DNA of 64,000 nt from Chenopodium formosanum (lineage: Eukaryota > Streptophyta > Magnoliopsida > Caryophyllales > Amaranthaceae): positions 21,129,795 through 21,193,794 of the forward strand of contig CM044858.1 in the NCBI GenBank assembly GCA_024500155.1. The letters are read 5' to 3'. Shown piece by piece: positions 22,259 to 34,130 of the stretch. A program made the translations under genes and the position numbers. Positions within the stretch are counted from its first letter, which is position 1; every line of letters begins with the position of its first letter. The notes below the pieces were generated by a model. It ran no database searches. It had not been told where the DNA came from and saw only the letters and a program-made list of their open reading frames with translations.

Positions 22259-24003
22259 TTGTTATTGTTTCACATGGTCATTGACTTGAGGAGCTAAATT
22301 CTTCTATACTTCAGTTACATTAGCCAGTTCCTTCCTAATGTCATTGACTTCTTCTTGAGTTGCCATTATCTTATTAGCTTTCCTTTTTCGACCGATTGTC
22401 TTATCAAAATGTAAGACTTGAACAAAAGTGTTGTCCTTGATTAGACGCCCTTCCTTTCTTGACCATGCGCTGTAAGTTAATCCATTTTTTTGTTTTAATG
22501 ACTTGACTCAAATTGACTTTGATTTTATGGTTAAAAAGCAAAAAATAGGGTGCATATTTTTGGGAATGGGTTCAAATAAGTGGTTTAATTGGAGGACTAA
22601 TATCTAACTTACCCCCTAAAAAAATGACTAAAAAAACACGCATACAAGACTCTCTAGACATAGTTAAAGTGTGACATACATGTTAAGTGTCTGCTTTATT
22701 AGTGAGTGCAAGTGACATTCTTTGACTTTTGTGTATGACCATGGGACTAAGTGCTTAGACTCAATTAAGGACAAAATATGGCTAAAGCCATTAACAAACT
22801 GATTAAACTGATTAGCAAGCTGTTTAATTAGACTCGTCGTGATGACTCGAGCAAAAATCTGGACTATCGCCGGAGCAACAGAACTGTCGCTGCAATCTGA
22901 AAGCTTTCGCCAGACGATAAAGCTGTCGCCGTGTGACAAACAACAAATCTTGGCGCCACAACCCAATTCTCTGCGCCATTGCTGGAACATTAATCTGGGA
23001 ATGTTTCCAGTATTTTTAATCTAAGGGGACATGCCTAAAGTTGTACTAAGTTAGTGTGACTGATTTATTAACCTTTGTCAAATTAATTAATTAATTAATT
23101 AGACCAAGTCCTTTTAGTCATTAATTAGTTTATTTAGACTTAAACACAAGTTAAACAAACAGATAGCACATATAGGTTTTGCACAAGCAAAAGAATGTAG
23201 AAATAGTCAAATAGTAACAACATGATGCAATGAGTTTGCAACCTAACCAATGCCCTAGTTCTCTAAAGTTTCAAGGATATAGGTTAGTCAAAAGGGTCCA
23301 TGGTTATGATTCTATATGCATCACGCGGAAGCCTTACCTTTGGACCGGTTGGCGCGTATGGATGGGACCCTGCAAGTTAAACTTGCTTCCACGGTTTGGT
23401 GGATTCACACACTAGGATGTACCCGTCGTTTCCAGGAGCGTTTGATTGAGTAGATGGAGCGTGAACCCCCAGAGGGTTATGTCCATATGTATAACACATA
23501 AGGGTTTCAGAAAAGAGAGAAAAACTCAATCAGGAAGTAGAATCGAGCCAACAGCGCTAGAACTAGTCAAAACAAGAAGGTAAAGTTCTAGCTAGATATT
23601 AGAAGAACTTGGCGCCAGACTACAGGGACTGTCGCCGCAAAAGTACCCCTGTCGCCAAACAACAGAATTGTCGCCAGGCGACAGAAGCACTTTACAGGCG
23701 ACAAGCCCTGTTTTTAAACGCTAGTATCTACATGCCTCAGCAAGTATCTACATTGTTAGAATTTTCCAGATTTCACAGTATTATTTCGGTTCTAGTTGTG
23801 AAAGATATTTCTCACATTTCCTACGTGTAAAAATCCTATTTTTTTAACTCATTTCGGATGGTCTATCCAATGAGGACCTTTTTTTATGCATATGACAATA
23901 ATGTTAATCAATATTACGCACATGAAATACTTAGAACTTTTCGAGTCTTATCCACTCATTCTAAATCATGCCAAAATAAATTTCACAGATTAAATATAAA
24001 TCC
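22259..24003 (-). other. Leader of the reverse Ogre-like element
   Basis: This 1.7-kb leader has no conserved frame. Two clusters of the motif TGTCGCC and its reverse complement GGCGACA occur at 22845-22975 and 23608-23712. Much of it is repeated in inverse orientation at 27604-28600 in the forward Ogre-like element, for example 23232-23310 against 28300-28370. A TTAA-repeat stretch lies at 23083-23102. Confidence 0.6.
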
Positions 24004-24021
24004 TCCCCAGTGGAGTCACCA
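24004..24021 (-). other. Primer-binding site, tRNA-Arg type
   Basis: The reverse strand reads TGGTGACTCCACTGGGGA, resembling the tRNA-Arg primer-binding site known from Ogre elements (TGGCGACTC...). It lies five bases from the LTR end at 24027. Confidence 0.7.
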
Positions 24022-24026
24022 AAAAC

Positions 24027-25832
24027 TATAGGGAATATTTTAAGCATTAACCCCAAGCTTGAACCCCACTGTGATCATACACTTAAGCATGGTGGCGTCC
24101 AAAGGAAAAGAAAAGAGAGCAAAAGAGTCGCCAACAAGTTTTAGGAACTTGTAAACCGTTCACGAGGTGAAGGTTACACCCCTTAACGATCTATGAGATC
24201 GTCAACTCCAAAAGGTATTGAACCAAATAGGGTTCGGGGATGAAGGTATGAATCCAATCTACAAAATAAAGGACCCGCCCTATAAAATAAGCCTCTACTT
24301 TATTCTACTCGTATTCATGTGCGCCTTCTAACTAACATGCAATCAGTAGATTAACCGTAAACCTGTTTATCTATGTTGGTTGAATATTAATGCACAAATA
24401 AAACTATTATTGGCGATCACTTGAATTAGAATCATATTAGCCTAAACCAAATTATTAATTATCTTATTAAGCATGATTTCAAGTACAAATCCCCTTTAAA
24501 CATGCGTAAAAGGCGTGATCAAGCAACAACAATAATCTATATCAAGCAACATGATAATAATAATAATCATAATCTTATCAACGCTAAAACATAATAATAG
24601 CAAGAACCTAGGCATGATAATAACAAGACTAATAACAAATCCTAGCATGTCACTAAACATTAAAGATCAAAGCTTTAAACCTAACATGGTACTAACATGA
24701 TATTAGAAAGAATTCAAGGCACCCTAAACATGATACTAGAAAGCAATAATAACATCCTAACATGATACTAGGAGTTAAACTAATATAAGCATGCTTTCTA
24801 CATTGCAATAATAAATAAATAGGGAGTAAGCTAATTACTTACTTTGAAGCCTCGTACCTCTTTCTAATAACAAAATACACACGTTAGTAAACTTCAATAA
24901 AATAATAAATCAAAGATTTAAATCAAAGAATTTAAAGAAAGAGTTAAAAAGTTTAGACTGGATTTGGGACCAAACCCTCATATATTATCAACCGTTCACG
25001 TCTAGGGCGAAGGCAACTTCGAACTTGGCTAGGTGTGCAAGAACATGTAAATGCGGAATTGTGTTTATGAAAACTAGTAGCTAGAGAGAGAGAGCTTAGA
25101 GAGAATTAGAAGATTGTTGATGATTGAAAATAGAGGTCCAGGGACCTTATTTATAAGAAAATATATAGTAAAATAGTCAGAATTTGAAAAGGAATAAAAC
25201 TCCACGTTGTTGCCAACAAACTAACTTGTTGCAGGCGACAAGCATTGTCGCGAGACAACAAGCTTGTCATTTGGCCACAGCTTGCATTTTCATGCGCTTT
25301 CAACATGGAGTCCACTTGTCAATCAAAATTGATTCGTAGAGTCCATACGAAGGCTAAAATCGTAATTTTAAAAAAACACAATTATCAATCCTAATTCCAT
25401 TAGGATTTAAAAGAACCTTCTAGAGAGTTCTAGAAAACTATAATTAATCCTAATTGTTTTAGGAATGATAATTGACAATGGGCCCTCCTCTAGATCATTG
25501 GGCCGCATGCAAGGAACAAACCGGGCCCAGTTTAGTATTATGGCCATAACTTCCTCATTATTCATCGAAATTGGGCTTATAATATATCGTTGGAAAGCTT
25601 TTTTCGAGCCCCATCCAAATACACTATCATTGGACCCTTATCATGGATCAAACTAAATTACATTGGCTATTTTCATAAAATAGAGTTAGTTTTCAAAAAC
25701 AGAAAGAAAGATTTTAATAAAAACTAACCGCAACACTAGACTTTTCACACTTTCAGTTCATTCGATTATGGTTCGAAGCGAAAGGTATTCATCACTGGTT
25801 TGGTTTTGGGGAGACACAAATGGGTGTCTACA
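24027..25832 (-). repeat. 5' LTR of the reverse Ogre-like element
   Basis: The 1806-bp LTR runs TGTAGACACCC (from 25832) to CCCTATA (24027) on the reverse strand and aligns with 34131-36390. A TATA-like TATAAATAAG lies near 25150 with a cluster of GGCGACA-type motifs just upstream at 25215-25290. Confidence 0.82.
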
Positions 25833-26647
25833 GTTTCACTTTTTCTAGGCTTATATAAACCTTGATTAAGTGGCGCATGGATCTTGGACTATGGCTTACT
25901 TTGTCTAGAACTTGAGTTTTATCTCCCGAGGTTGCGACCGAGCCATATGGGAAGGACAAAGGCATCTTTTCAGGGTGGTAATTTTTTTCTCTTTCTAGGA
26001 TAGATTAATCTTTATGGTTTCGGGTTTACAGTTGCCTACTTGCTAACCATTTGAGCCATTTATCCTCTTTTCAAGCCATGTTACTAGCTTTTGAGAAATT
26101 CATTTCATTTTTGTTTCCATTATTGGTTTTTATGAAGCAATTGGTCCTTATATTGTTGGAGATTATGTGTATAAGTTTGAAATTTGGGTTCTTATGATGA
26201 AAGCAAGTTTGTGTTGTGTATATTGTGAGAATTAAGTCAATTGTAAAGTTGAAAAAGCCGTCCATAGTCAAACGAGGCGAGGACAAAGCAATAAATTGAA
26301 AAGAAAAAAAAAAGAAAAAGAATAAAAGTAAAAAAAAAAAAAACGAAACGAAACGAAAACAAAACAAACAAAAAAAACAAAACTAAAACACAACAAAAAA
26401 CAAAAACAACAAAAATGTTTAGATGTAAGTGTGATCTCCCTAGTTTAGAGCATTATAAGCTTGGGGGAAAGCGTTCTGGCGCTTTTTGTATATATGTTTG
26501 TGATTTTTTCTTTGAACAAGCTTGGGGGTGTTGATGTTTTTGGTTTGGTGATAACTTGGTTATGGTGTTGAGGATTGATCGCCCTTTCCTTCACAAATTA
26601 GGCTTACCACCAAATTTCAAAATTTAGCCTACCATTATTAGGCTTAC
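25833..26647 (+). mobile_element. Athila-like internal fragment, left piece
   Basis: The stretch aligns with about 16985-17760 of the forward Athila-like element, including the purine tracts at 26456 and 26519 and an A-rich stretch (26290-26410). It starts abruptly at the Ogre-like LTR end and continues after the Ogre-like element at 36391. A 14-base unit TTAGGCTTACCACC is present twice near the right edge, where the next LTR has lost its first bases. Confidence 0.7.
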
Positions 26648-27580
26648 CACCCATTTGTGTCTCCACAAAACCAAACCCAGTGATGAATACCTTTCGCGTT
26701 GAACCATCATCGAATAAAGTGAAAGTGTGAAAAGTCTAGTGTTGTTGTTAGTTTTTATTTAAAAATCCTTCGTTCTGTTTTTGAAAACCAACTCTATTTT
26801 ATGAAAATAGCCAGTCCAGTTTAGTTTGGTCCATGATAAGGGTCTAATAATAGTTTTGTTGGATAGGGCTCGAAAAGAGCTTTCCAACGATATATTATAA
26901 GCCCAATTCCGATGAATAATGCGGAAGTTATGACCAAAATACTAAACTGGGCCCGATTTGGTTCTTACATGCGGCCCAATGATCTAGAGGAGGGCCCAAT
27001 GAATAATGATTACTGTTATTATAATGATTATCATGATTATTGTCCTATTATCGTGTTTCTTGATATTACATATATTGTTATTGCTTGATCACACCTTTTA
27101 TGCTTGTTTAAAAAGAGTTTGTACTTGAAATCACGCTTAATAAGATAACCAATAATTTGGTTTAGGCTAATATGATTTTAATTCAAGTGATCGCCAAAAA
27201 TAGTTTTATTTGTGCATTATTATTCAACCAACATAGATTAAAGAGGTTTAGGGGTAATGTAATGATTACATGTTAGTCAGAAAGCGCACATGAATACGAG
27301 TAGAACAAAGTAGAGGCCTATATTATAAGGCGGGTCCTTTCTTTTGTAGATTGGATTCGTACCCTCATCCCCGAACCCTTATTGGTTCCAGACCTTTTGG
27401 AGTTGACGATCTCATGGATCGTTAAGGGGTGTAACCTTCACCCTATGAACGGTTTACAAGTTCCTAAAACTTGTTGGCGCCTCTTTTGCTCTGGCTTCCT
27501 TCCCTTTGGACGCCACCATGCTTAAGTGTATGATCACTGTGGGGTTCAAGCTTGGGATGATGCTGGAAATATTTCCTACA
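26648..27580 (+). repeat. 5' LTR of the forward Ogre-like element, damaged
   Basis: Homology to the 3' LTR starts a few bases after its TGTAGA end and breaks at about 27001, where some 1.3 kb are missing compared with 34480-35810. The right end CCTACA at 27580 is intact. Confidence 0.75.
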
Positions 27581-27585
27581 ATTTT

Positions 27586-27603
27586 TGGCGACTCTACGGG
27601 GGA
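27586..27603 (+). other. Primer-binding site, tRNA-Arg type
   Basis: TGGCGACTCTACGGGGGA, five bases after the LTR end; closely similar to the reverse element's site at 24004-24021. Confidence 0.72.
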
Positions 27604-30600
27604 GGATTTCTATTTTGATTCCTGAAATTTATTTTGGCAATGATTTAGAATGAGCGGATGAGACTCGAAAAGTTCTAAGTATTTCATGTGAGTAATTTTG
27701 ATTAACATTATTGTCATATGCATTAAAATGGTCCTCATTGGATAGACCATCCGAAATGAGTAAAAAACATAGGATTTTTACATGTAGGAAATTTGAGAAA
27801 TATCTTTCACAAGTAGAATCGAAATATTACTGCAAAATCTGGAAAATTCTAAGAACGTAGATACGTGCTGAGGCATGTAGGAACTAGCGTCAGAAAACAG
27901 GGCTTGTCGCCTGTAAAGTGCTTCTGTTGCCTGGCAACAAGGGTACTATTGTGGCGACGGTCCCTGTAGTCTGGCGCCATGTTCTTCCAATACCGAGCTA
28001 GAACTTTGCTTTCTTGCTTTAACTGGTTCTAGCACTGTTGGCTCGATTCTACTTCCTATTGAGTTTTTTTTTTTTTTTTTCTGAAACCCATATGTGTTCT
28101 ATATATGGCCATAACCCTCTGGGGGTTCACGCTCCATCTACTTAATCGAACGCTCCTCGCAACGACGGGTACATCCGAGTTTGTGAATCCACCAAACCGT
28201 GGAAGCAAGTTTTTAACTTGCGGATCCAATCTATACGCGCTAACCCTTCCAAAGTTAAGGCTTCTGCACGATCCATCCGGACTCATAACCATGGACCCTC
28301 TTTGACTAACCTATATCCTTGAACATTAGAGAACTAGAGCCATGGTTAGGTTGCAAACTCATTGCATCATATTGTGACTACTTGACTACTTGTGCATTAC
28401 TTGCTTGTGCATAGCTTATATGTGACTAAACTAACCGTTTGGTTTGACTTGTGTTTGTAAATAAGTCTTAATAAACTAACCAGTGATTAAAGGAATTTGT
28501 TTAATTAATTAATTAATTAATTCGAGCTAATGAATATGCCTTAAATCGAGTCATAGTTCCTTTGAGTCACCCGGATTTTATTCCCGTATACTGCACAAGC
28601 GTCAACTTGTTTTTGTCATAGCCGGAGTTCTAGGAAGAATTACGAGTCGTACAACCAATGGATCTGTATCCCTGAGTTTATCTTTTCCTTAGGCGTTGTT
28701 TTCTTCCCAATCAGAGTCACAGGTCAAAAGTTATGACTAAAATACCATAGCCTGTCCAGTTTAATGCATATATGGGAGGTCTTAACTTAGTATTTGCTTT
28801 AGTCTGGTCATATAGTCTAGCCACGTGGTCATGACACAAGTCATAACATGTCATCTACACTCATTAGTCTTAGCACACATATGTCACCATGACCATGTCT
28901 TAGGTTCATGCATGAGTCGTTTTTCCGTCATTTGAGTTGAAGGTCCATTCCATTTCTATTCCCTTCCATGTTCTCTTCCCATCTATTGCATATTTGCATG
29001 TTGAATCGAATTTGAGTCATGTGATTAACAACCAAAAAAAAGGTAATGATGGGAAAAAACACGAGGCAAGCTTCTCACCAAGATTTCATGCTTTCTTCTT
29101 CTTTTTCCAAACCCTTCCCCAATAAGTCTAGCATAGGCACCCTTTGTCTTCCTTAGATTTTATTCGTTTTTTCTTTTTTCCCTTTGATAAAATGAGCATT
29201 TTATTCCTTCCATATGATCTTTGCATCTATTAAAAAAGATACAAAAAACTAATTAACGCCGAATTAAGCACATGGTATACCCATGATTAGAGGCACCTCT
29301 TGTATCCATATCATATCACTTTCACCCTTCAAATATATAATTCTTTCTTGATTAACCACTTTGAGCCTCATCTAATGATTGACCTATCATTTTTCAACCC
29401 ATATCTACGTAACCTCGAGATTGGATAGTGTGCAATTTATGCAATATCAAAATACGAAAGCTTGAGTGATTTAAAAAGATTAAAAATAGCAAAAAATAGA
29501 AATACTAAAATTGTACAAAAGGGCAAATGTTCTAATATCTTTGATATGAAAATATTTTAGATAAGAACACGTCTCGGATTGCGTTTCTTATCGAGTGCTC
29601 GGTACCGTGCCTGAGAATTATGAATGCCAAGTGAGTGATAGACCGAATGATCGGGATTGCCCACACTTATCGAAAATATTAAATATAGAAAAATGCAAAA
29701 GCAAAATAGAGAGAGCAAAAATATAAACAAAAAGAGAGTTTAAAAGTGAGAAAACCTCAAGCATAAAAATTCAAAGATTGCACACCTTGGGGGCTTATCT
29801 AGGGTCTTGAGCCTTTATCCCCTTCTTTCTCTAACCTTCAGCCTAACCACGTTACAACCCATAAAAAGACCTTTTTGAGGTATACACACACTTGTGCGAG
29901 GTTCGGCTGGAGCTACATTCGGCCTGATTCCTAACGGATACGTAGGCAACCTCACGTTGAGGTGCGGCCGTAATAAAAATGCATTCATATTCATATTCAC
30001 ACACTCACACCATGATCATATCAAGGGATATCCAATGCTCATCCCTATTCATTTAGAGCTAGACTTGGTGGCTTGATCCCTACATCATTAGCTTACCTAG
30101 CCTAAGAGTCACCATCATTTGACTCTTTTTAAAAATGTTTTTCCATACACTTAGCCCTTGAGGCCTAACTTTAGTGTCACTTTCACACACATCATAAATA
30201 CATGACTAAATAATCCTTCCCTTAGGAACCCTTTGTCATGAAGTCTTAACATAACGTTGAAGCATGCTTTGTCATATCAACATCACTCATCACTCATAAT
30301 CATCATTGCGTCACGAAGTATATGAATTGCTTAGCCTTCGTGCCTAAGTTACCTAAATACTTTCATTATCGAGTCAACTAAGATAGTTTAGGATAAATCA
30401 ATCCTTGCACCTTGAGAGATAGCATCAAACGCATACACTTGACTAAGATCATTCAACATGCACCCTCAAACACTCACTTTGATTCTTGTTTGTGTCTTTC
30501 TTTTTCGGGAAAAAGTCGATACCCTCCACAAAAATTTCGAAAAATGGCGGAAATTTTTGTATTTTCGAGTCATATGGCACAATCACAACATAATTCACAC

Positions 30601-31119
30601 ACGAGTCATGTACACATATAGTCATGTCGTGTTATCACATTGAGTAAAGTCTACGCACACAAGTCAATTTGAGTAAATCAAGTTACACGTCGAGTCAGGC
30701 AATAGCACTAAGTCTTAAGTCAACCTTAAAGAAAGAAAAGAAAAGTCCTATATTCCAAAATATAAATGCAGGTACGTTCCAAAACATTCCTGGATTTTTT
30801 TCGAAAAACCGCGAATATAAATCTGACTCCAACGCCAGACGATAAGGATGTCGTCTTGCAACAAAATCTGTCGCTTGGCGACAGAGCAATATCGCGGCGA
30901 CAGAAGGTTCTGGCAAGCGCCGGTACAGCGACGAGATACATACATGGCCCCATATTGGATTACGCGGACCTTATACAACAGCCCCTACAAGCAAATTGAC
31001 ATGCTTAGTAGTCGGCTTGATTACAATCGTAGTAAGTGATCGACCTGACAGATGATCGTCTCACTTAGCTTAAAGCGCCTAAGTATTGGCTTATTACAAG
31101 CACCAAGGCATCACTTCAA
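27604..31119 (+). other. Leader and internal non-coding region of the Ogre-like element
   Basis: No conserved frame is present. 27604-28600 is the inverse of the leader at 22660-24003. GGCGACA/TGTCGCC clusters lie at 27893-27985 and 30832-30935. A TTAA-repeat stretch lies at 28500-28523. The stretch 29830-29975 contains the phrase GGATACGTAGGCAACCT. I do not recognise the rest; it may be what remains between gag and the 3' region after a large deletion. Confidence 0.5.
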
Positions 31120-31452
31120 AAGCAAGCACATCACTTGTACGACAATTTTTCCAAAATTGGATTGTCCTCCCCAACTGACAATATTTTCAAATATGGATTG
31201 TCGCGCATCTTCTTCAACGACAAATTTTTCAAGATTGGATTGTCATCTCAAACTGACAATATTTCCAAGAGTGAATTGTCGCGTATCTTCTCCAACAACA
31301 ATTTTTCCAAGATTGGATTGTCACCTCTGGCAAAGTTTCCAAGCATGGATTGTCGTGTTCCTTCTTTGTTTGGCAAATTTTTCCAAGTTCGGATTGTCAT
31401 ATATTTATAGAAACTTTGGCAATTTTTCCGAGATTGGATTGTCATACACCTA
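31120..31452 (+). repeat. Tandem repeats in the Ogre-like 3' region, left part
   Basis: Units of about 30-65 bp carry the core GGCAA-TTTTTCCAAGATTGGATTGTC with variation; GGATTGTC or a near match recurs about ten times. The solo LTR interrupts the array at 31453, and it continues at 33129. Confidence 0.75.
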
Positions 31453-33128
31453 TGATGTGTGTCATAAATGGCACACATTTGATGAGCATTTAGGTCCTTT
31501 CTATCCTCTTTTTATAGCTTTCATGCTTAATATGTGCTTAGTTTTATGCTTTGTTGCTTAGTTTTACCTTTTCTCTCTTATTTTGTAGCTTTTGTGCATT
31601 TCGTTGGTTTTCTAGCCTTTTCTACTTTATTTGCTCTATTTTCGTGGTTGTAGGTATTGAATGAGGTTCGGGTCTTGATTTTGGTGATCCACTATGGTGG
31701 AAGAAGATTTTGGATCAAGTTCATGGCATTCCGGAAGCTCAAGATGCAAGGAAGTGGAAGTTCCAAGTCTTGGCTCTTCTCTTGCGCTCGCATGCGGTGC
31801 TCCCACCAAAGGGAGTGTGTGCCCACCAATATTAAGCCTTAGCTATTGCCACTTCTAGTGTTCATTACCATCATAAATCATGTGTGCATCGCTTGTGCTT
31901 GAAGATTTGAAGAGTCGAAGAAAACCCACCTAGGTGCGGCCGAACGCGCGGATGGTGCGGCTGCACACCATGTGTGTGCGGGCGCACACCATGGTGGTGC
32001 GGGCGCACATCCCCTGTTGTGCGGCCGCACCGGCGTGGGTCTTTTTCGATCGGATTTTGACGATTTTCTCTCTCTTTATATACCTTTTGGAACCCAATTT
32101 TTGTAAGCAAGTTTCATATTAGAATTAGATCATATTCTTATCTTAGTTGAGAGCTTCTCTCTCTAGTTTTAGGGTTAATTTTAGGAGTAGATCTTAGAGA
32201 GAGAAAGTGAGGAATTTCAATGGTGATTGAGAGATTGAAGATTCAATGGTGACAATTGTATTGGAGATCTTCTCTATTATCAAAGAGCATTTCTAAACTC
32301 TATCTCATTTATTTCTTTGTTTAATATTCATGTTTGGATTGTTTGATTTTGATTGGAATTTGATGATTGATGATTGATCTTTGATATTCATGTTTGTTTG
32401 GTTTTATATTGATATTTGATCTTTGATTAGTGGATTTGTTCTTCTTAGATTGTTGATTGTTGATTTCCTTAGTTGTTAGTTGGATTGATGATGATGTTAG
32501 AGTAGTTGTTTGGTTAGGGATTTGGTGAAGCTTATGATGTAATGAATTGATGTAAATTGGGGATAATTGATGGAGTTGATGATGTGATTAAACTTGGTTG
32601 ATTGATCATGTGCATGTGTGTGATTAATTAAAGAGTAGCTAACTTTGATTATTGCACTAGATTGCATTGTAAGTTCACATTGATACGGACCATTGATTTG
32701 TGGCTTGCATTTACATGATTGAGGTGTCTTGTGATGTTTCCTAGCTAGAGTTTACCGTAGTTGACGCTAGTTAGACCTCTAGGAGAATAGCTTGATATGC
32801 TTTTGGTTGCATGATTGATTTTCCCTCACATTGCTTGACTTAGTCGACTTTCCATTCCAATTTGCTAAGTTTATTGCTATTATTTGTGGATCCTAATCCC
32901 TAGCTCTTATATTTGTTTGGTTTCTTCGTTTTAGTAGTTGTTAGTGTCCTCTTTTACCCTTAGATTTTGACCTAGCTTAGGCACATAATTGAAAGCACTT
33001 AGACATTACTGTTCCTTTGGGTTCGACCCTTGACTTACCTCTATACTTGTATTCAGGTTTGTTGAGTGTTTATAAATTTTGTTTGGCTTAGGGAGAATTA
33101 GCCCAACGACCTAGTTTTCCCCACGGCA
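31453..33128 (+). mobile_element. Solo LTR of the Athila-like family with perfect TSD
   Basis: A single 1676-bp LTR (TGATGTGTG...CACGGCA) is flanked by ACCTA at 31448-31452 and at 33129-33133. No internal sequence is present, so the element was removed by recombination between its LTRs. It starts with a dyad GTGTGTCAT / ATGGCACAC, has a GC-rich block of GTGCGGGCGCAC-type palindromes at 31925-32040, and a TATA-like TATATACC near 32075. Confidence 0.92.
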
Positions 33129-33640
33129 ACCTAGTTCCCTATGGCAAAATTTCCCAAAGGATTGTCGTAGGACACTATTCATCATAAATTTCAGCAAAGG
33201 TTCCTCAACATGGATTGTCATTCATTTCAGAAAGTGGCAAATTTTCCCAAAGAGGATTGTCGATTGACCCGTTTTTGCAAATGTTCCTAGACGCGGATTG
33301 TCAATTGCGGCAATATTTCCCTAAAAAAGGATTGTCACATAGCATTGGCAAATTTCCAAGGTGGATTGCTTTCAAGAGTCACATTCCAAGATGTGGATTG
33401 TCGATCGTAGCATGGTTCTTATAATATATAATTACGAAGCATTGGCAACCTTTCACAAAAAATTGGATTTTGGCAAATTTTCCGAGATACGGATTGTCGC
33501 TTCATCGTGGCAACATTTCAAATGATTGATTGTTACGTGGAATTGACAACTTTCCCTAAATCGGATTTTCAACTATTCCCAAAGAAAAGAGGGTTGTCAT
33601 CACCCAAAGTATCAACAGCAAAGTTCAAGAAAAATTTAAA
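33129..33640 (+). repeat. Tandem repeats in the Ogre-like 3' region, right part
   Basis: The array resumes after the solo LTR with the same core (TGGCAAATTTTCC...GGATTGTCG), about ten more degenerate units. It decays towards 33600. Confidence 0.72.
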
Positions 33641-33694
33641 GGATTGACAAGCATTGATCTTTTGTAATTTTCTTCGGAATGTTATCACGACAAA

Positions 33695-33935
33695 TAAAGG
33701 TAGTTTCAAGCGAAGTTATCTTCAATCATGTTCCCTGGCTTGCGGAGAATGGTCATCAAGCGGAAGAGGATCGTTTCAAGCGAAGCAATCTTCGATAGTG
33801 TTCCCTAGCTTGCGGAAGATTTTCACGGCGAAAATTGGATGCACTTACAAGAGTAGCAGTCTTCAGGCAGGATGGCGTTCCATAGCTAGTGGAAAGTCGT
33901 CAAAACAAAATGCAACAAATCGGTTACATACAGAG
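33695..33935 (+). repeat. Second tandem repeat, period about 71 bp
   Basis: GTTTCAAGCGAAG...TTCCCTGGCTTGCGGA occurs at 33702 and again at 33773, with a degenerate third unit near 33850. It lies between the GGATTGTC array and the polypurine tract. Confidence 0.6.
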
Positions 33936-34116
33936 ACGCGTGCTTGATGGTGCAAGATACGCGTTTCTTAACACTCTTTATCTGTTTAACTAACGTTAGT
34001 TTGCAGGCACCGGCGATACAAGAATGATTTGGGATCGTAGAACGTTCTAAATCATTCTCCGTCCCTATCGATACTTTGACTTTTTTTTCGAAACATAAGT
34101 TTCTCCAAACTCAGTC

Positions 34117-34130
34117 AAAGTGGGGGCTTC
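34117..34130 (+). other. Polypurine tract of the forward Ogre-like element
   Basis: AAAGTGGGGGCTTC directly precedes the LTR start TGTAGACACC at 34131. Confidence 0.75.

Larger units (their letters stand above)
20806..25832 (-). mobile_element. Ogre/Tat-like retrotransposon, 5' part, reverse strand
   Basis: Reading right to left: a 5' LTR (24027-25832), a tRNA-Arg-type primer-binding site, a leader of about 1.7 kb, and gag up to the point where the forward Athila-like element is inserted. A further 38 bp of gag lie at 12288-12325. Protease, pol and the 3' LTR are not found in the window; they would lie beyond the two Athila-like insertions and have been lost or replaced. The long leader and the gag type fit the Ogre/Tat group. 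Confidence 0.75.

Noticed and set aside
30748..31039. Several overlapping frames of 60-77 codons on both strands
   Set aside because: They overlap the GGCGACA cluster in a non-coding part of the Ogre-like element, and none shows a known motif or conservation.
31120..33640. CRISPR-like array of spaced repeats
   Set aside because: Units are degenerate, spacers are not unique, and the setting is the 3' region of a plant retrotransposon.
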